The notes: generated by a model not told the origin, from the letters alone. DNA of 64,000 bases from an uncultured Cohaesibacter sp. (GCF_963662805.1 NZ_OY759869.1:467501-531500); one strand, 5' to 3'; shown: positions 54,359 to 62,126, counted from the first letter of the stretch. Numbers and translations: made by a program.

Positions 54359-55378
54359 TCATTTGTTATCTGGGCGGCCGAAGAACAGCGGCAGGGCAGT
54401 TTGCTGCGCAGCGATTTGGCAGGCCTCGGAGAATGCGTGCTTGATGTAGCGATCGAGCTGATAAGGTTCGATTAGCCACGCCAGAGAGCCGCCTTTCTTG
54501 CGATACCGAAGGCGCACTGGAATGCGATAAGGCTCGCCGCCTTCAAAGATCGGAATGGCGATCAGGAACATATTCGGCACAGACAGCTTGTTGCCCTCGG
54601 CGTCCTCGTGTTCGGTCTCAAATCCGATGGCCTGCTCGCCAGTGTTGCGATCAATGATCACCTTGGCTTTTGTGTCCTCGTTGATCTGCAGGCCCTTGCT
54701 GAGTTCCATGAGTTTTTGCGGCCCGCACGGGTTCCCGTCGAGTTTGTGAATAAGCTCGGCGAGGCGTTTGTCGGAATCAGTTACGGGCTTTTCGGCTTCG
54801 CTGATCAGGAAGCCGGGCAGGGGCAAGACATCGAGGATGTTGTCTTCGAGAAACAGCGCGAATTCGAGCAGCTCGAGTGGCTTTGCCGCGATCTTGCCCC
54901 AAGCCCTGATTTCATCAGAGAGAGGGAATGTATGGGTGACGCGATGCCGGCAGTGGCGAGGCTTCGGCTTTTCGCTCGGCGTCGTAAGCGTCGTGTTGCC
55001 GGTCTCGGGATCGATCAAAGCGAATTCGTTGATGCTGTCGTGATAGTCGATCACCGCCGAGATCTTTAGGGTTTCATTGTTCCCGATGCGCTCGCCGAAC
55101 AGCGCGCTATCATCGTTCTTGAAGCGGTTGACATAGTCGATCAGGCTGTCGAGGTGATCCATCCTCGCGACTGTGTCGATCACCCTCGGGGTTTCGTCAA
55201 ATGCCGCGAGGTCTTTGGTCAGCTCCAGATAGTTTGTTCCGCCTTCCTCGTTGCTATAGAGCAGAAAAGTCAGCGTTTCGCCGCTTTCCCCATGGTCTAC
55301 GGTCATGATCTGTGGGGCGCGGTTCTGTCCAGCCAACTGAGAAATGCGGTCAATGGCTTCTTTGGTTAGGTCACTCAT
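54359..55378 (-). CDS. DUF2303 family phage protein (YfdQ-like)
   Basis: 339 aa, matching the DUF2303 family found in early operons of many temperate phages. The central and C-terminal blocks are typical (FALFLEDNILDVLPLPG, GNPCGPQKLMELSKGL, MFLIAIPIFEGGEPYRIPVRLRYR). Its biochemical role is unknown. It usually lies near recombination genes, as here with ssb. Confidence 0.88.
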   Translation of the reverse strand: MSDLTKEAIDRISQLAGQNRAPQIMTVDHGESGETLTFLLYSNEEGGTNYLELTKDLAAFDETPRVIDTVARMDHLDSLIDYVNRFKNDDSALFGERIGNNETLKISAVIDYHDSINEFALIDPETGNTTLTTPSEKPKPRHCRHRVTHTFPLSDEIRAWGKIAAKPLELLEFALFLEDNILDVLPLPGFLISEAEKPVTDSDKRLAELIHKLDGNPCGPQKLMELSKGLQINEDTKAKVIIDRNTGEQAIGFETEHEDAEGNKLSVPNMFLIAIPIFEGGEPYRIPVRLRYRKKGGSLAWLIEPYQLDRYIKHAFSEACQIAAQQTALPLFFGRPDNK

Positions 55379-55406
55379 GGTGTCGCCTGTTTTGTGAGAG
55401 GTTGGG

Positions 55407-55769
55407 CTAGATGGTCTTCACGTCAGAGGCTTCGGGTACTTCCTTGGGCCGCCCGCGGAACATGTCCATCTGTTTGGGGTTGAGAGGGGTGAGGCCCTTT
55501 TCGGTGACGTAAAGCATCGAAGTGCCGCGCGGTGCCTTGGGCAAAGACTTGTCGAGAGACGGGCGCACCGAGAGGGTGCCCTTTTCCATCTTGAGCTTGA
55601 ATTTGATGGTCAGAGTGGCCGATGGCTCGCCGCCGTGGTCGAGCTGATAGTCGGTCAGCTTTTCGCGAATTTCGGTGAGGGTATCCGAGCAGTCTTGATG
55701 GAATTGACCATCCTCAAGGCTCTGCAAAAATTGGCCGAATTGGCGCAGGATCGGTGGTCCGTCGCTCAT
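55407..55769 (-). CDS. phage protein of unknown function, 120 aa
   Basis: Not recognised by name. Proteins of this type are often encoded directly before DUF2303 in alphaproteobacterial prophages. It has a central KFKLKMEKGTLSVRPSLDK and a C-terminal MFRGRPKEVPEASDV. GGAG in the 30-bp repeat just upstream lies nine bases before the ATG and probably serves as ribosome site. Confidence 0.7.
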   Translation of the reverse strand: MSDGPPILRQFGQFLQSLEDGQFHQDCSDTLTEIREKLTDYQLDHGGEPSATLTIKFKLKMEKGTLSVRPSLDKSLPKAPRGTSMLYVTEKGLTPLNPKQMDMFRGRPKEVPEASDVKTI

Positions 55770-55777
55770 GGTTTTAT

Positions 55778-55807
55778 GCTCCGAAAAGTAGGTGGATGGA
55801 AAGGGTG
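55778..55807. repeat. 30-bp direct repeat, copy 1
   Basis: Identical to 56231-56260. Copy 1 spans the gap between gp49 and the next gene and supplies that gene's ribosome site on the minus strand. Confidence 0.9.
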
Positions 55808-55808
55808 G

Positions 55809-56168
55809 TTACTGGGCGTTGGCGAGTTCGCAACGTAGGCGATATCCCTCGAGCGGCCAGATCTTCTGGATGGCGTTCTGTCTCGCTATCTTCCGTCCGA
55901 TCCCGGCATCAAAGTTTTCCGGGCTTGCGCATGCGCTCTCACCGGTGACGGTAAAACCGTTTTTCAGCACAAGGACGCAGAAGGTCAGGAGCCCAAGAGG
56001 CACAGCGTTTGGTATTGCTTGGGCTTCCGGGCCGCCGCGATACAAGCCGTCTATGCCATCGAGAGCAGTGAAATAGTGCTCACTGTCAATCGAGTTCTCG
56101 ATGTCACTGGGTGTGATCCGGGGAGCGGTAAGGCCCTTGGCTTGAATTTCCTGCTCGATACTGTTCAT
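55809..56168 (-). CDS. phage Gp49-like protein
   Basis: 119 aa, Gp49 family (found in many temperate phages, function unclear). After a short variable start (MNSIEQEIQAKGLTAPRITP) comes the conserved domain with LTFCVLVLKNGFTVTGESAC and ARQNAIQKIWPLEGYRLR. AAGGA lies before the ATG. A 62-codon upstream extension of the frame looks non-coding. Confidence 0.88.
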   Translation of the reverse strand: MNSIEQEIQAKGLTAPRITPSDIENSIDSEHYFTALDGIDGLYRGGPEAQAIPNAVPLGLLTFCVLVLKNGFTVTGESACASPENFDAGIGRKIARQNAIQKIWPLEGYRLRCELANAQ

Positions 56169-56226
56169 TGCAGTTTCCTTTCTGGCTGCCGGTGGTGGGC
56201 TGACGTGAGCGGCTTGTGCCGCTTTG

Positions 56227-56412
56227 TCAGGCTCCGAAAAGTAGGTGGATGGAAAGGGTGAGTGCGCCGGTGGCGGCGAGGTATGCGCTCGCCTGGGCGT
56301 CATAGCGAAGGTTGCGCCAGACCAGACCGGATGCGGTGCCGCGCATCTCCTCAAGCGCTTCGCGCTGTCGGCTGATCCAGCCCGGTCTGGCGGGGAGGTA
56401 AAGGGTGGTCAT
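56227..56412 (-). CDS. small phage protein, 61 aa, first gene of the left operon
   Basis: Not recognised. Starts MTTLYLPARPGWISRQREAL with GAGG nine bases upstream. The C-terminal half is hydrophobic (AYLAATGALTLSIHLLFGA), possibly membrane-associated. Copy 2 of the 30-bp repeat covers its last codons. It lies immediately downstream of the left operator array. Confidence 0.6.
   Translation of the reverse strand: MTTLYLPARPGWISRQREALEEMRGTASGLVWRNLRYDAQASAYLAATGALTLSIHLLFGA
56231..56260. repeat. 30-bp direct repeat, copy 2
   Basis: Exact copy of 55778-55807, 453 bp away. Here it lies within the 3' end of a small gene rather than in a ribosome-site gap. Confidence 0.9.
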
Positions 56413-56426
56413 GGGTAAAGCCTCAA

Positions 56427-56488
56427 ATTGCAAAAATGCAATAGCATAATTGCGCAAAAAAGCTTTTTTGAAAAGTGCAAAAATGCAA
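56427..56488. promoter_or_regulatory. left operator array (OL-like)
   Basis: ATTGCA-AAAA-TGCAAT (56427-56442, perfect inverted arms), the 8-bp palindrome TTGCGCAA (56450-56457) and GTGCA-AAAA-TGCAA (about 56475-56488). The same TTGCA-N4-TGCAA motif occurs three times between the repressor and Cro-like genes. Probable binding sites of the phage repressor over the left promoter. Confidence 0.75.
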
Positions 56489-56621
56489 ACGATGGTTAAG
56501 TTTGTTGTAAACTGTTGTTTCGACTCGGCAATTTGGGTTTGAATTTCTACCAATGGTGGTTTTGAATGGTGGAAACACTCACTGCTTTGTCTTGGGTGCC
56601 ATGAAGATAGAGGAGGGATTC

Positions 56622-57248
56622 ATGCTCAAAAAATTATTGTTTATTGTGGCTGTCGTGACCGGACTTCTTGCGATCGGGCAGGGCGCGATGGCTGATCCCT
56701 TGCCGGGGGTCATGCTGCAGGAGGCCTCTGATACCAGTGCGCCGGGCCAGCGACGGGCGCGGGTCTATCTTCAGGAAGTGACTTTGGATGGCTGGACTGC
56801 GGAGCTTCGCGGGCGCGTGGTGGCGCAAGTGGCGCGTGAATTGAGGAAGCGAATGCCGCTTGATTATGTGGATGTGATTCTAGTGGCGGCAGGGACGCAG
56901 AGCCCGCGGCAAAATGTTATTGTTGCCAAGGCGGACTATGCGCCGGATCCGAGCATTATTCCCTTTGCGGACAAGGTCTGGACTGTAAAGGCTTCGGATG
57001 TGCTGCTAACCAAAAGGCAGGTCGTGATCGCCAATGCTTGGGAAAAATACCGCGAGCAGTTCAAGGATTCGGATGGGTTTGTTGAGGAAGACAAGCTCTC
57101 GGCTTTTCTGGCCAAAAAGCTCAAGTTGCCGCTCGACGAGATCGGTCTGCCTTTTGTCTATCCGGATCAGGATATCGAGCCAAAGGAAATCAATCTGGGG
57201 CCGGACTATCTTGATGTGATAGCCGAAGCGTTCAGAGATATTCTTTAG
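56622..57248 (+). CDS. exported protein of unknown function carried by the prophage
   Basis: 208 aa from the ATG with GAGGAGGG four bases upstream; earlier in-frame ATGs lack a site. A signal peptide (LLFIVAVVTGLLAIGQGAMA) means the product is exported. The mature part is a mixed alpha/beta domain with no recognised motif. It lies between the left operators and the repressor gene, on the opposite strand to both, and overlaps the repressor stop by three bases. That position fits a moron gene expressed in the lysogen. Confidence 0.75.
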   Translation: MLKKLLFIVAVVTGLLAIGQGAMADPLPGVMLQEASDTSAPGQRRARVYLQEVTLDGWTAELRGRVVAQVARELRKRMPLDYVDVILVAAGTQSPRQNVIVAKADYAPDPSIIPFADKVWTVKASDVLLTKRQVVIANAWEKYREQFKDSDGFVEEDKLSAFLAKKLKLPLDEIGLPFVYPDQDIEPKEINLGPDYLDVIAEAFRDIL

Positions 57249-58024
57249 TAGCCGAGCAGCTCGTTGGTGGTCAGCACCTTGTAGACGTTGACGGCGTATT
57301 TGTCTGTCTTTTCGGGTGGTTCGCCAACCGGAATGATATATTCGACGGTGGCCTCCGGATTGTGCTGTTTGCAGATGATCCGGTTGCCTTCGCGTTTGAG
57401 AAAGATCTTGATAAAGGCTTCTTTCTGGCCGGTGCCGGGATTGTAGGTCTCGATGACCACGCTGTCGCCGGGTGCGGCTGGCCGATCGGGGTGGACGTAG
57501 CGCAGCTCTCCGGGGTTATGCTGCGGTACCATGCTGTCGCCCCTTACATAGATGGCGAAAGCGCCTCTGGCTGTTGCTAGGCTTGGCGGCCGGCGCACAA
57601 ATTCTACTGTGTCTGATGAAATCTGCATGGAGCCGACGAGTCCGCCCATGGCCGTGCCGCGCACCTCGATATCCATCGGCCCGGAATGAAAGCTCTCGAG
57701 CGTGCGGTGTGGTAATTTGGGCGCGTAGGCGACCTCTTGCTCCGGGCCTGCGATATCCGGCATCTGTGAGCCCGGAATTAGCGGCAGATATTCATCCCGA
57801 TAGAGTGCGATCTGCTCTGGCGTTGCTTCGCCTGATTGGATATAGGCGCGCATTGCCTCCTCAAGCTTTTCCATCGTGCTTTGCTTGATCTCGGACTCGG
57901 TCGATCCGGCCAGGTAGCGCGAAAAGGTGCTTGCTGCAACGCCTGCAAACGGGCCAAGCGGGGAGGCCTTCAGGCCGGTTATTTTCATTGCCAGTTCAAG
58001 TTTTTTTCTTGTCAGGGTGCTCAT
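57245..58024 (-). CDS. phage repressor, CI/LexA-like with S24 peptidase domain
   Basis: 259 aa from the ATG with GAGG upstream. The N-terminal helix-turn-helix (about 5-60; LKASPLGPFAGVAASTFSRYLAG) is followed by a linker and an S24 self-cleavage domain: Ala-Gly-type site region near 120-150, catalytic Ser in YVRGDSMVPQ (about 185) and Lys in EAFIKIFLKREGN. It should keep the prophage silent and be cleaved on RecA activation. It faces the Cro-like gene across the right operator array. Confidence 0.9.
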   Translation of the reverse strand: MSTLTRKKLELAMKITGLKASPLGPFAGVAASTFSRYLAGSTESEIKQSTMEKLEEAMRAYIQSGEATPEQIALYRDEYLPLIPGSQMPDIAGPEQEVAYAPKLPHRTLESFHSGPMDIEVRGTAMGGLVGSMQISSDTVEFVRRPPSLATARGAFAIYVRGDSMVPQHNPGELRYVHPDRPAAPGDSVVIETYNPGTGQKEAFIKIFLKREGNRIICKQHNPEATVEYIIPVGEPPEKTDKYAVNVYKVLTTNELLGY

Positions 58025-58085
58025 GGCGCCTCGCCTTGTTGGCTTTTCTGATGGCTCTCGATTGCGATTATGCACAAAAAAGCCA

Positions 58086-58128
58086 TTTTGCAATCTTGCA
58101 AAATTGCATTAAAAGTGCATAAATGCAT
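58086..58128. promoter_or_regulatory. right operator array between repressor and Cro-like gene (OR-like)
   Basis: TTTTGCA-ATCT-TGCAAAA (58086-58103, perfect arms), TTGCA-AAAT-TGCAT (58096-58109, overlapping the first) and GTGCA-TAAA-TGCAT (58115-58128). The motif and 4-bp spacer match the left array. Occupation would control divergent transcription of repressor and Cro-like genes. Confidence 0.8.
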
Positions 58129-58164
58129 TTCAAGGTAATTGCATTGCTAATCGAGGTTTGCAAA

Positions 58165-58410
58165 ATGTGCGATCAGGAACACCCAATTCAGGCCTTCATG
58201 ACGCTCAAGGACTTCAATCAGATCGAGGCTGCCGAGGCTCTGGATTGTGCGTCTTCGACGATCTCTCGCATTCTGCGGGATGATCGTTGGCCCGCGGCTG
58301 AAATGATCGACGCGATCGAACGCAAGAGCGCTGGCCTCATTAGCTTCAAGTCGTTTCAGGACTACTTTCGCGGACGGGTGGCGAGTGAGGGCGCGACCGA
58401 TGCTGCCTGA
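58165..58410 (+). CDS. Cro-like helix-turn-helix protein
   Basis: 81 aa from the ATG with GAGG eight bases upstream; the frame extends 14 codons further but into the operators. The helix-turn-helix is QIEAAEALDCASSTISRILRDD, of the YdaS/Cro type. It is the first gene of the rightward operon and divergent from the S24 repressor, which supports a Cro-like role. Confidence 0.8.
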   Translation: MCDQEHPIQAFMTLKDFNQIEAAEALDCASSTISRILRDDRWPAAEMIDAIERKSAGLISFKSFQDYFRGRVASEGATDAA

Positions 58411-58540
58411 TCGCCCTCTGTTTCCTTTCATGTTCTCTGGCAAATGCCGCGCCGATCGCGTCCGCGGCGCGGCGAACAGCCTCCGGGCCCTCATCGATGA
58501 TGGCCTTAGCCTCGGCGCTCGATTTGTTTCCGCTTTTCAT
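58346..58540 (-). CDS. possible small minus-strand gene, 64 aa
   Basis: A frame starting MKSGNKSSAEAKAIIDEG, with GGGAG six bases before its ATG and a charged helical composition. It is antisense to the end of the Cro-like gene (65-bp overlap) and to the 220-bp gap that follows. If real, it would be the only leftward gene in the right operon; it may be a chance frame. No family recognised. Confidence 0.3.
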   Translation of the reverse strand: MKSGNKSSAEAKAIIDEGPEAVRRAADAIGAAFAREHERKQRAIRQHRSRPHSPPVRESSPETT

Positions 58541-58632
58541 CCCAACACTCCCTGCAGTGCGCTTTCTCTCTGTCCGGCAGTCTCTCAAGACTGCCGGCAT
58601 CCTGTCACCGATAAAGCTCGGGAGAATTACTC

Positions 58633-58965
58633 ATGTCACAGCTGATCAATCGCCCTTCTTTCCGGCGCACATCTGACGCACCGGTTGAAACGCCCGATCT
58701 GTCCAAGTTGGTCGGCAGGCGCATGGTGCCTGTTGATCACCTTTCAGCGGGTGATCCCGTGCGGGCCGAGATCGTGAAGGCACTGAAAGAGAGACACGAA
58801 AGGATAAAATCACGCCGTTTTCTGACGTCATTCGGTGATGAGTTCTTTGTCGTGCGCGAGGGTGGTTTCTTTCAGATTAGGCAGCGGCGGGCGTTGGTTT
58901 CCCGCCTTTGGCGCCGCGTGGTGCGGGGCGTCAAACGGCTGTTTCACATAGGGAGGGCATCATGA
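58633..58965 (+). CDS. phage protein of unknown function, 110 aa
   Basis: Not recognised. Basic protein starting MSQLINRPSFRRTSDAP, with GGGAG eight bases upstream. The C-terminus is strongly basic (LVSRLWRRVVRGVKRLFHIG), suggesting nucleic-acid or membrane contact. Its stop overlaps the start of the CII-like gene. Confidence 0.65.
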   Translation: MSQLINRPSFRRTSDAPVETPDLSKLVGRRMVPVDHLSAGDPVRAEIVKALKERHERIKSRRFLTSFGDEFFVVREGGFFQIRQRRALVSRLWRRVVRGVKRLFHIGRAS

Positions 58966-59441
58966 CATCCGCCCGCCAATATGCCTCCGATTTCTATCTG
59001 CGCCTCCGTCGCCGCTGCCGTGAGCTAATCAAGAAGGGCGGCGGGATTGAATGCTCCGCTGAGACCACGCGGGTTAATCAGGCCCAAATGGGTCGTTATG
59101 GCCTCGCTCATGGGGCTGACTGGATGCCTGTTGATGTGGTTGCCGATCTCGAAAAGGACATCGGCGAGCCGGTGGTCAGCCGGGCGCTGGTGCAGGCCAT
59201 CGGATACGAGGTGATCAAGCTGCCCGAAGGGCGCTGGGAAGGCGACATCAACCAACAGCTTGCGGCCATGTTCAAGGAAGTGGGCGAGGTCACCCAGCAC
59301 ATCGGGCAATGCCTCGCCGATGACGGTTGCATCTCGGCTGATGAGGCTCGCCAGCATCGTCTGCGCAAGGAAATTGGCGATGCCGTACAGGTGCTCGTTG
59401 GCATGGATAAGAGGATCATGCAAATCGAGGAGGGCGAGTGA
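58962..59441 (+). CDS. CII-like phage regulatory protein (CP76 family)
   Basis: 159 aa. The layout resembles the phage CP76/CII regulatory family: an N-terminal region with KKGGGIECSAETTRVNQAQMGRYG, then MPVDVVADLEKDIGEPVVSRAL, and a helical C-terminal half. Such proteins bind DNA in the lysis-lysogeny decision. The ATG overlaps the upstream stop codon. The position after the Cro-like gene is as expected for CII. Confidence 0.7.
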   Translation: MTSARQYASDFYLRLRRRCRELIKKGGGIECSAETTRVNQAQMGRYGLAHGADWMPVDVVADLEKDIGEPVVSRALVQAIGYEVIKLPEGRWEGDINQQLAAMFKEVGEVTQHIGQCLADDGCISADEARQHRLRKEIGDAVQVLVGMDKRIMQIEEGE

Positions 59442-59442
59442 G

Positions 59443-60141
59443 ATGGACAAGGACCGGATCATGCAGCGGTATTTCAAGCACGGCAACAGCTTCAAGCGGA
59501 TTGCCCTCGATTATGAAGTCGGGGCCGATGTAATCGCCGCGATTTGCGGCTATGGCGTCGGGGCGAGAAAGCCGCATGACAAGGGCGATGAGCCAGCATG
59601 GTTTGACGCGCTCGATGACGAGTTTCAGCCGTTGTTTCAGTGGGCCGCCGAGGATGAGGGCATCGCGATCGAGCATCTGACGCACCCGTCTCTCGGGCGC
59701 GGGGCGCGGGTGACGATCGCTTGGCAGCTCAATCATCGCTGGGGCCTGTCCGCCACACGGATTGGCAAGCTGCTCAATGCGAGCCATGGGGCGGTGCAGC
59801 GCATGATGGAAGAATACACCGGCGATGAGCCATGCCCGATCAATCCTCCCTTGCCGGATATGAAAGCCGAATTTCTTGACTGTCTCTGCCGTCTGGCGCG
59901 GGAAAACCATGTCACGCCAATGGCGATCTGGCGCGGCACCCGCGGGCCTCATCGCCACCTCAAGAATCTCTTTCTCGGCCAGCTGGTGCATGAGCTTTGT
60001 TACTCGCGGGTCGAGGTCGTCAAATATCTCGGCGTCGATCGAAAGCATCTGCGCGAGGCGTCCGAAGCCTATGGCCAGAGCATCAAGACAGATCGCCGCC
60101 GCAAAAGCCGCAAGACTCGGGAGGCGAGCTATGCGGCATAG
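59443..60141 (+). CDS. phage DNA-binding protein, probable replication-related
   Basis: 232 aa, starting right after the CII-like stop codon (AGGAGGG upstream). Two helix-turn-helix-like segments are visible (WGLSATRIGKLLNASHGAVQ and LCYSRVEVVKYLGVDRKHLREA). The latter resembles the DNA-contact region of DnaA-type proteins only loosely. Role in replication or regulation is inferred from its place before the DNA-metabolism genes. Confidence 0.6.
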   Translation: MDKDRIMQRYFKHGNSFKRIALDYEVGADVIAAICGYGVGARKPHDKGDEPAWFDALDDEFQPLFQWAAEDEGIAIEHLTHPSLGRGARVTIAWQLNHRWGLSATRIGKLLNASHGAVQRMMEEYTGDEPCPINPPLPDMKAEFLDCLCRLARENHVTPMAIWRGTRGPHRHLKNLFLGQLVHELCYSRVEVVKYLGVDRKHLREASEAYGQSIKTDRRRKSRKTREASYAA

Positions 60142-60340
60142 GGTCGGGATCGCCAAACCATACAGGCCGCCGATATCGGTGAGCGCCCTGCGGGATCCGG
60201 TCTCGGGGCAGGTTCATTTCCGCCTTGTTGGTCCGTTCTCGCTTACGGACCCGCGAAACAGCACGGTCACGCCCAGCGAGCTGATCGAGCTGAATGAAGC
60301 AATCAACAAGGCGCTCGAAGACATGGCGGGGGCAGCGTGA
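60131..60340 (+). CDS. small phage protein, 69 aa
   Basis: Not recognised. Starts MRHRVGIAKPYRPPISV with GGAGG six bases upstream and overlaps the previous gene by 11 bases. Predicted beta-rich with a C-terminal helix (ELIELNEAINKALEDM). Its stop overlaps the next ATG. Confidence 0.65.
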   Translation: MRHRVGIAKPYRPPISVSALRDPVSGQVHFRLVGPFSLTDPRNSTVTPSELIELNEAINKALEDMAGAA

Positions 60341-60454
60341 TGCAAGACAAGCAAGCAGAGCGAGCGAAGTCGACGCCAGCGCCAGCACAAGCGAGGTTCG
60401 GAGAACCGACGCTAATTGAGCGAAAGCCAATCGCGCAGCGAATGGCGAAAGCGT
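60337..60454 (+). repeat. structured repeat element, copy 1
   Basis: About 115 bp, roughly 86% identical to 62740-62856. It contains hairpin A (GGTTC-GGA-GAACC, 60395-60407) and hairpin B (GCCAATCGC-GCA-GCGAATGGC, 60426-60446, one A-A mismatch). Weaker similarity may continue to about 60480. In both copies the element begins at a start codon that overlaps the preceding stop codon. Confidence 0.85.
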
Positions 60455-60504
60455 CTGCAGCGATTAGCGAGAGCGACGGTTTCAATCTTTGGAGGCTTCT
60501 ATGA
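60340..60504 (+). CDS. 54-codon frame made almost entirely of the repeat element
   Basis: The ATG overlaps the upstream TGA. The product would begin MQDKQAERAKSTPAPAQARF and contain IERKPIAQRMAKA, with a short unique tail. The stop overlaps the next ATG (ATGA), so the spacing is as expected for a translated gene in this operon. Conservation relative to the second copy is stronger in hairpin structure than in amino acids, so the peptide itself may not be functional. Confidence 0.5.
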   Translation: MQDKQAERAKSTPAPAQARFGEPTLIERKPIAQRMAKASAAISESDGFNLWRLL

Positions 60505-60755
60505 AAAACAAGCTCAGTGATTTGAATGACCATCTTTTCATGCAGCTCGAACGCCTCGGAAACGAGGAGTTGAGCGCGGAGCAGATCGAGCAGGAAGCGG
60601 CTCGCGCCGAAGCCATTGTCTCTGTGTCGGATCAGATCATTCGCAACGCCGACCTGCAGGTCAAGGCCGCGAAATTGATGGTCGACAACGGCGCTTTCAT
60701 AAAGCGGCACATGACCTCATTCCCCATGATCGAGGGGATTAAAAATGAAGGGTAA
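60501..60755 (+). CDS. small phage protein, 84 aa
   Basis: Starts MKNKLSDLNDHLFMQLERL, with GGAGG five bases upstream. Helical protein of a type widely found in early regions of temperate phages (pattern LNDHLF-x-QLERL then SVSDQIIRNADLQVKAAKL). Function unknown. It overlaps the HNH gene by 11 bases. Confidence 0.8.
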   Translation: MKNKLSDLNDHLFMQLERLGNEELSAEQIEQEAARAEAIVSVSDQIIRNADLQVKAAKLMVDNGAFIKRHMTSFPMIEGIKNEG

Positions 60756-61374
60756 GCGGATCGACTATAGCGCAGAGGAGCTCGCCTGGATCGAGGCCAA
60801 CAAGACTCGCGTTCGCAAAGAGGCGCACGCCGAGTTTGTGGTGGTCTTTGGCAGGCAGGATGTTTCCTTTTCCAATTACCATTCACTCTGCAAGCGCAAG
60901 GGTTGGTTCACCGGGCGAACCGGAAGAATTGAAAAGGGCAATGTTCCTCTCAACAAGGGCAAGAAAATGCCCTTCAACGCTAACAGCGCTCGCACCCAAT
61001 TCAAAAAGGGCCAGTTGCCGCACAACACCAAATATCTCGGGCATGAGCGGGTATCGGTCGATGGCTATGTCGAGATCAGCGTAAACGAGACCAACCCGCA
61101 CACCGGGTATGAGCGCCGCTATGTGCTCAAGCATCGTCATCTTTGGGAGCTGGAACATGGCCCCTTGCCAGATGGCATGTGCCTCAAGTGCCTAAGCGAT
61201 GACAAGCAGAATTGTGATCCATCCAATTGGGAAATGGTCCCGCGGGGTCTGTTGCCCAGGCTCAACGGTAAATCAGGCCGCAACTATGATCATGCTGAGC
61301 CTGAGCTAAAGCCGGTCATCATGGCGGTTGCGAGGCTCGAGCACGCGGCACGCGAGGCGAGGAAGGCTGAATGA
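60745..61374 (+). CDS. HNH-type endonuclease-like phage protein
   Basis: 209 aa. The N-terminal part is a DNA-binding helical region (SFSNYHSLCKRKGW), followed by an HNH-like domain (about 115-175) with VLKHRHLWELEHGPLPDGMCLKCL and NCDPSNWEMVPR. The expected H-x-D-x-N core is altered to KCLSDDKQN, as in a known phage sub-group, so nuclease activity is not certain. It overlaps the methyltransferase start codon by one base. Confidence 0.8.
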   Translation: MKGKRIDYSAEELAWIEANKTRVRKEAHAEFVVVFGRQDVSFSNYHSLCKRKGWFTGRTGRIEKGNVPLNKGKKMPFNANSARTQFKKGQLPHNTKYLGHERVSVDGYVEISVNETNPHTGYERRYVLKHRHLWELEHGPLPDGMCLKCLSDDKQNCDPSNWEMVPRGLLPRLNGKSGRNYDHAEPELKPVIMAVARLEHAAREARKAE

Positions 61375-62126
61375 TGACCCTCCACCTCGGCGATGCCCGC
61401 GATATCAATGTGCGCGATGCGGCGTTGATCGTGACGGATTTCCCCTACGAGCTCACCTCGGGCGGCAAGTCGGATGATCCGCGGGCGATGTCAGGCGGCT
61501 GGATGAAGGATTACGACAACAAGGGCAAGGTCGTCATCGCCGACATTAGCTGGGCGGACGGCATGGCCCTGATGTTCGAGGCCCTCGCGCCGGTGGCCCA
61601 CGCCTATGTCTTTTGCAACAATCGGCATTTGCAGGAGGCCCAGAACGCGGCCACTCATGCCGGATTTTACATTCACAATGTCCTCGTTTGGAACAAGCGC
61701 ACCGCGACGGCCAATCGCTGGTACATGAAGAACTGCGAATTCGTTCTGTTTCTCGGTAAGGGCCCGGCCTTCAAGATCGGAAATTGCAGCTCGATGGCTT
61801 GTGTCGAGATGTTCTGGCCCGACGAGACAATCCATCCAAACGAAAAACCATGGCCGCTGTTGCAGCGCTACATCCGCAACAGCTCCGAGGCCGGCGCGAC
61901 TGTCTTCGATCCGTTCATGGGCTCGGGCAGCACCGGCGTGGCCGCGGCCAAGCTCGGCCGGGATTTTATCGGCATAGAGCTTGAGCAGCGCTGGTTCGAT
62001 ATCGCCAAGGAGCGGATCGAGAAGGCCGAAGACGAATTTCAAAAATTAGGGGGGCAGGCGCCTTATGCCGGTGCCGGCAGGGCCGCCCACGAGCAACTTG
62101 ATTTGGAAGGCCTGCAACGCAGCTAA
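61374..62126 (+). CDS. phage DNA methyltransferase (N6-adenine/N4-cytosine type)
   Basis: 250 aa. The catalytic motif IV appears as TDFPYEL (D-F-P-Y in place of D-P-P-Y), followed by WNKRTATANRWYMKN and the SAM-binding motif I DPFMGSGSTGVAAAKLG near residue 185. The motif order (IV before I) is that of beta-class enzymes. No restriction enzyme is adjacent, so it is an orphan phage methylase, probably protective or regulatory. Confidence 0.9.
   Translation: MTLHLGDARDINVRDAALIVTDFPYELTSGGKSDDPRAMSGGWMKDYDNKGKVVIADISWADGMALMFEALAPVAHAYVFCNNRHLQEAQNAATHAGFYIHNVLVWNKRTATANRWYMKNCEFVLFLGKGPAFKIGNCSSMACVEMFWPDETIHPNEKPWPLLQRYIRNSSEAGATVFDPFMGSGSTGVAAAKLGRDFIGIELEQRWFDIAKERIEKAEDEFQKLGGQAPYAGAGRAAHEQLDLEGLQRS

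Noticed and set aside
60395..60407. GGTTCGGAGAACC as a tRNA T-arm
   Set aside because: No acceptor, D or anticodon stems around it; it belongs to the repeat hairpin.
60083..60430. Minus-strand frame with a signal-peptide-like start (MAFAQ, hydrophobic, LLAC), also at 62612-62833
   Set aside because: It is the reverse strand of the structured repeat; the hydrophobic run arises from complementing Gln/Arg/Ala/Glu codons. No ribosome site seen.
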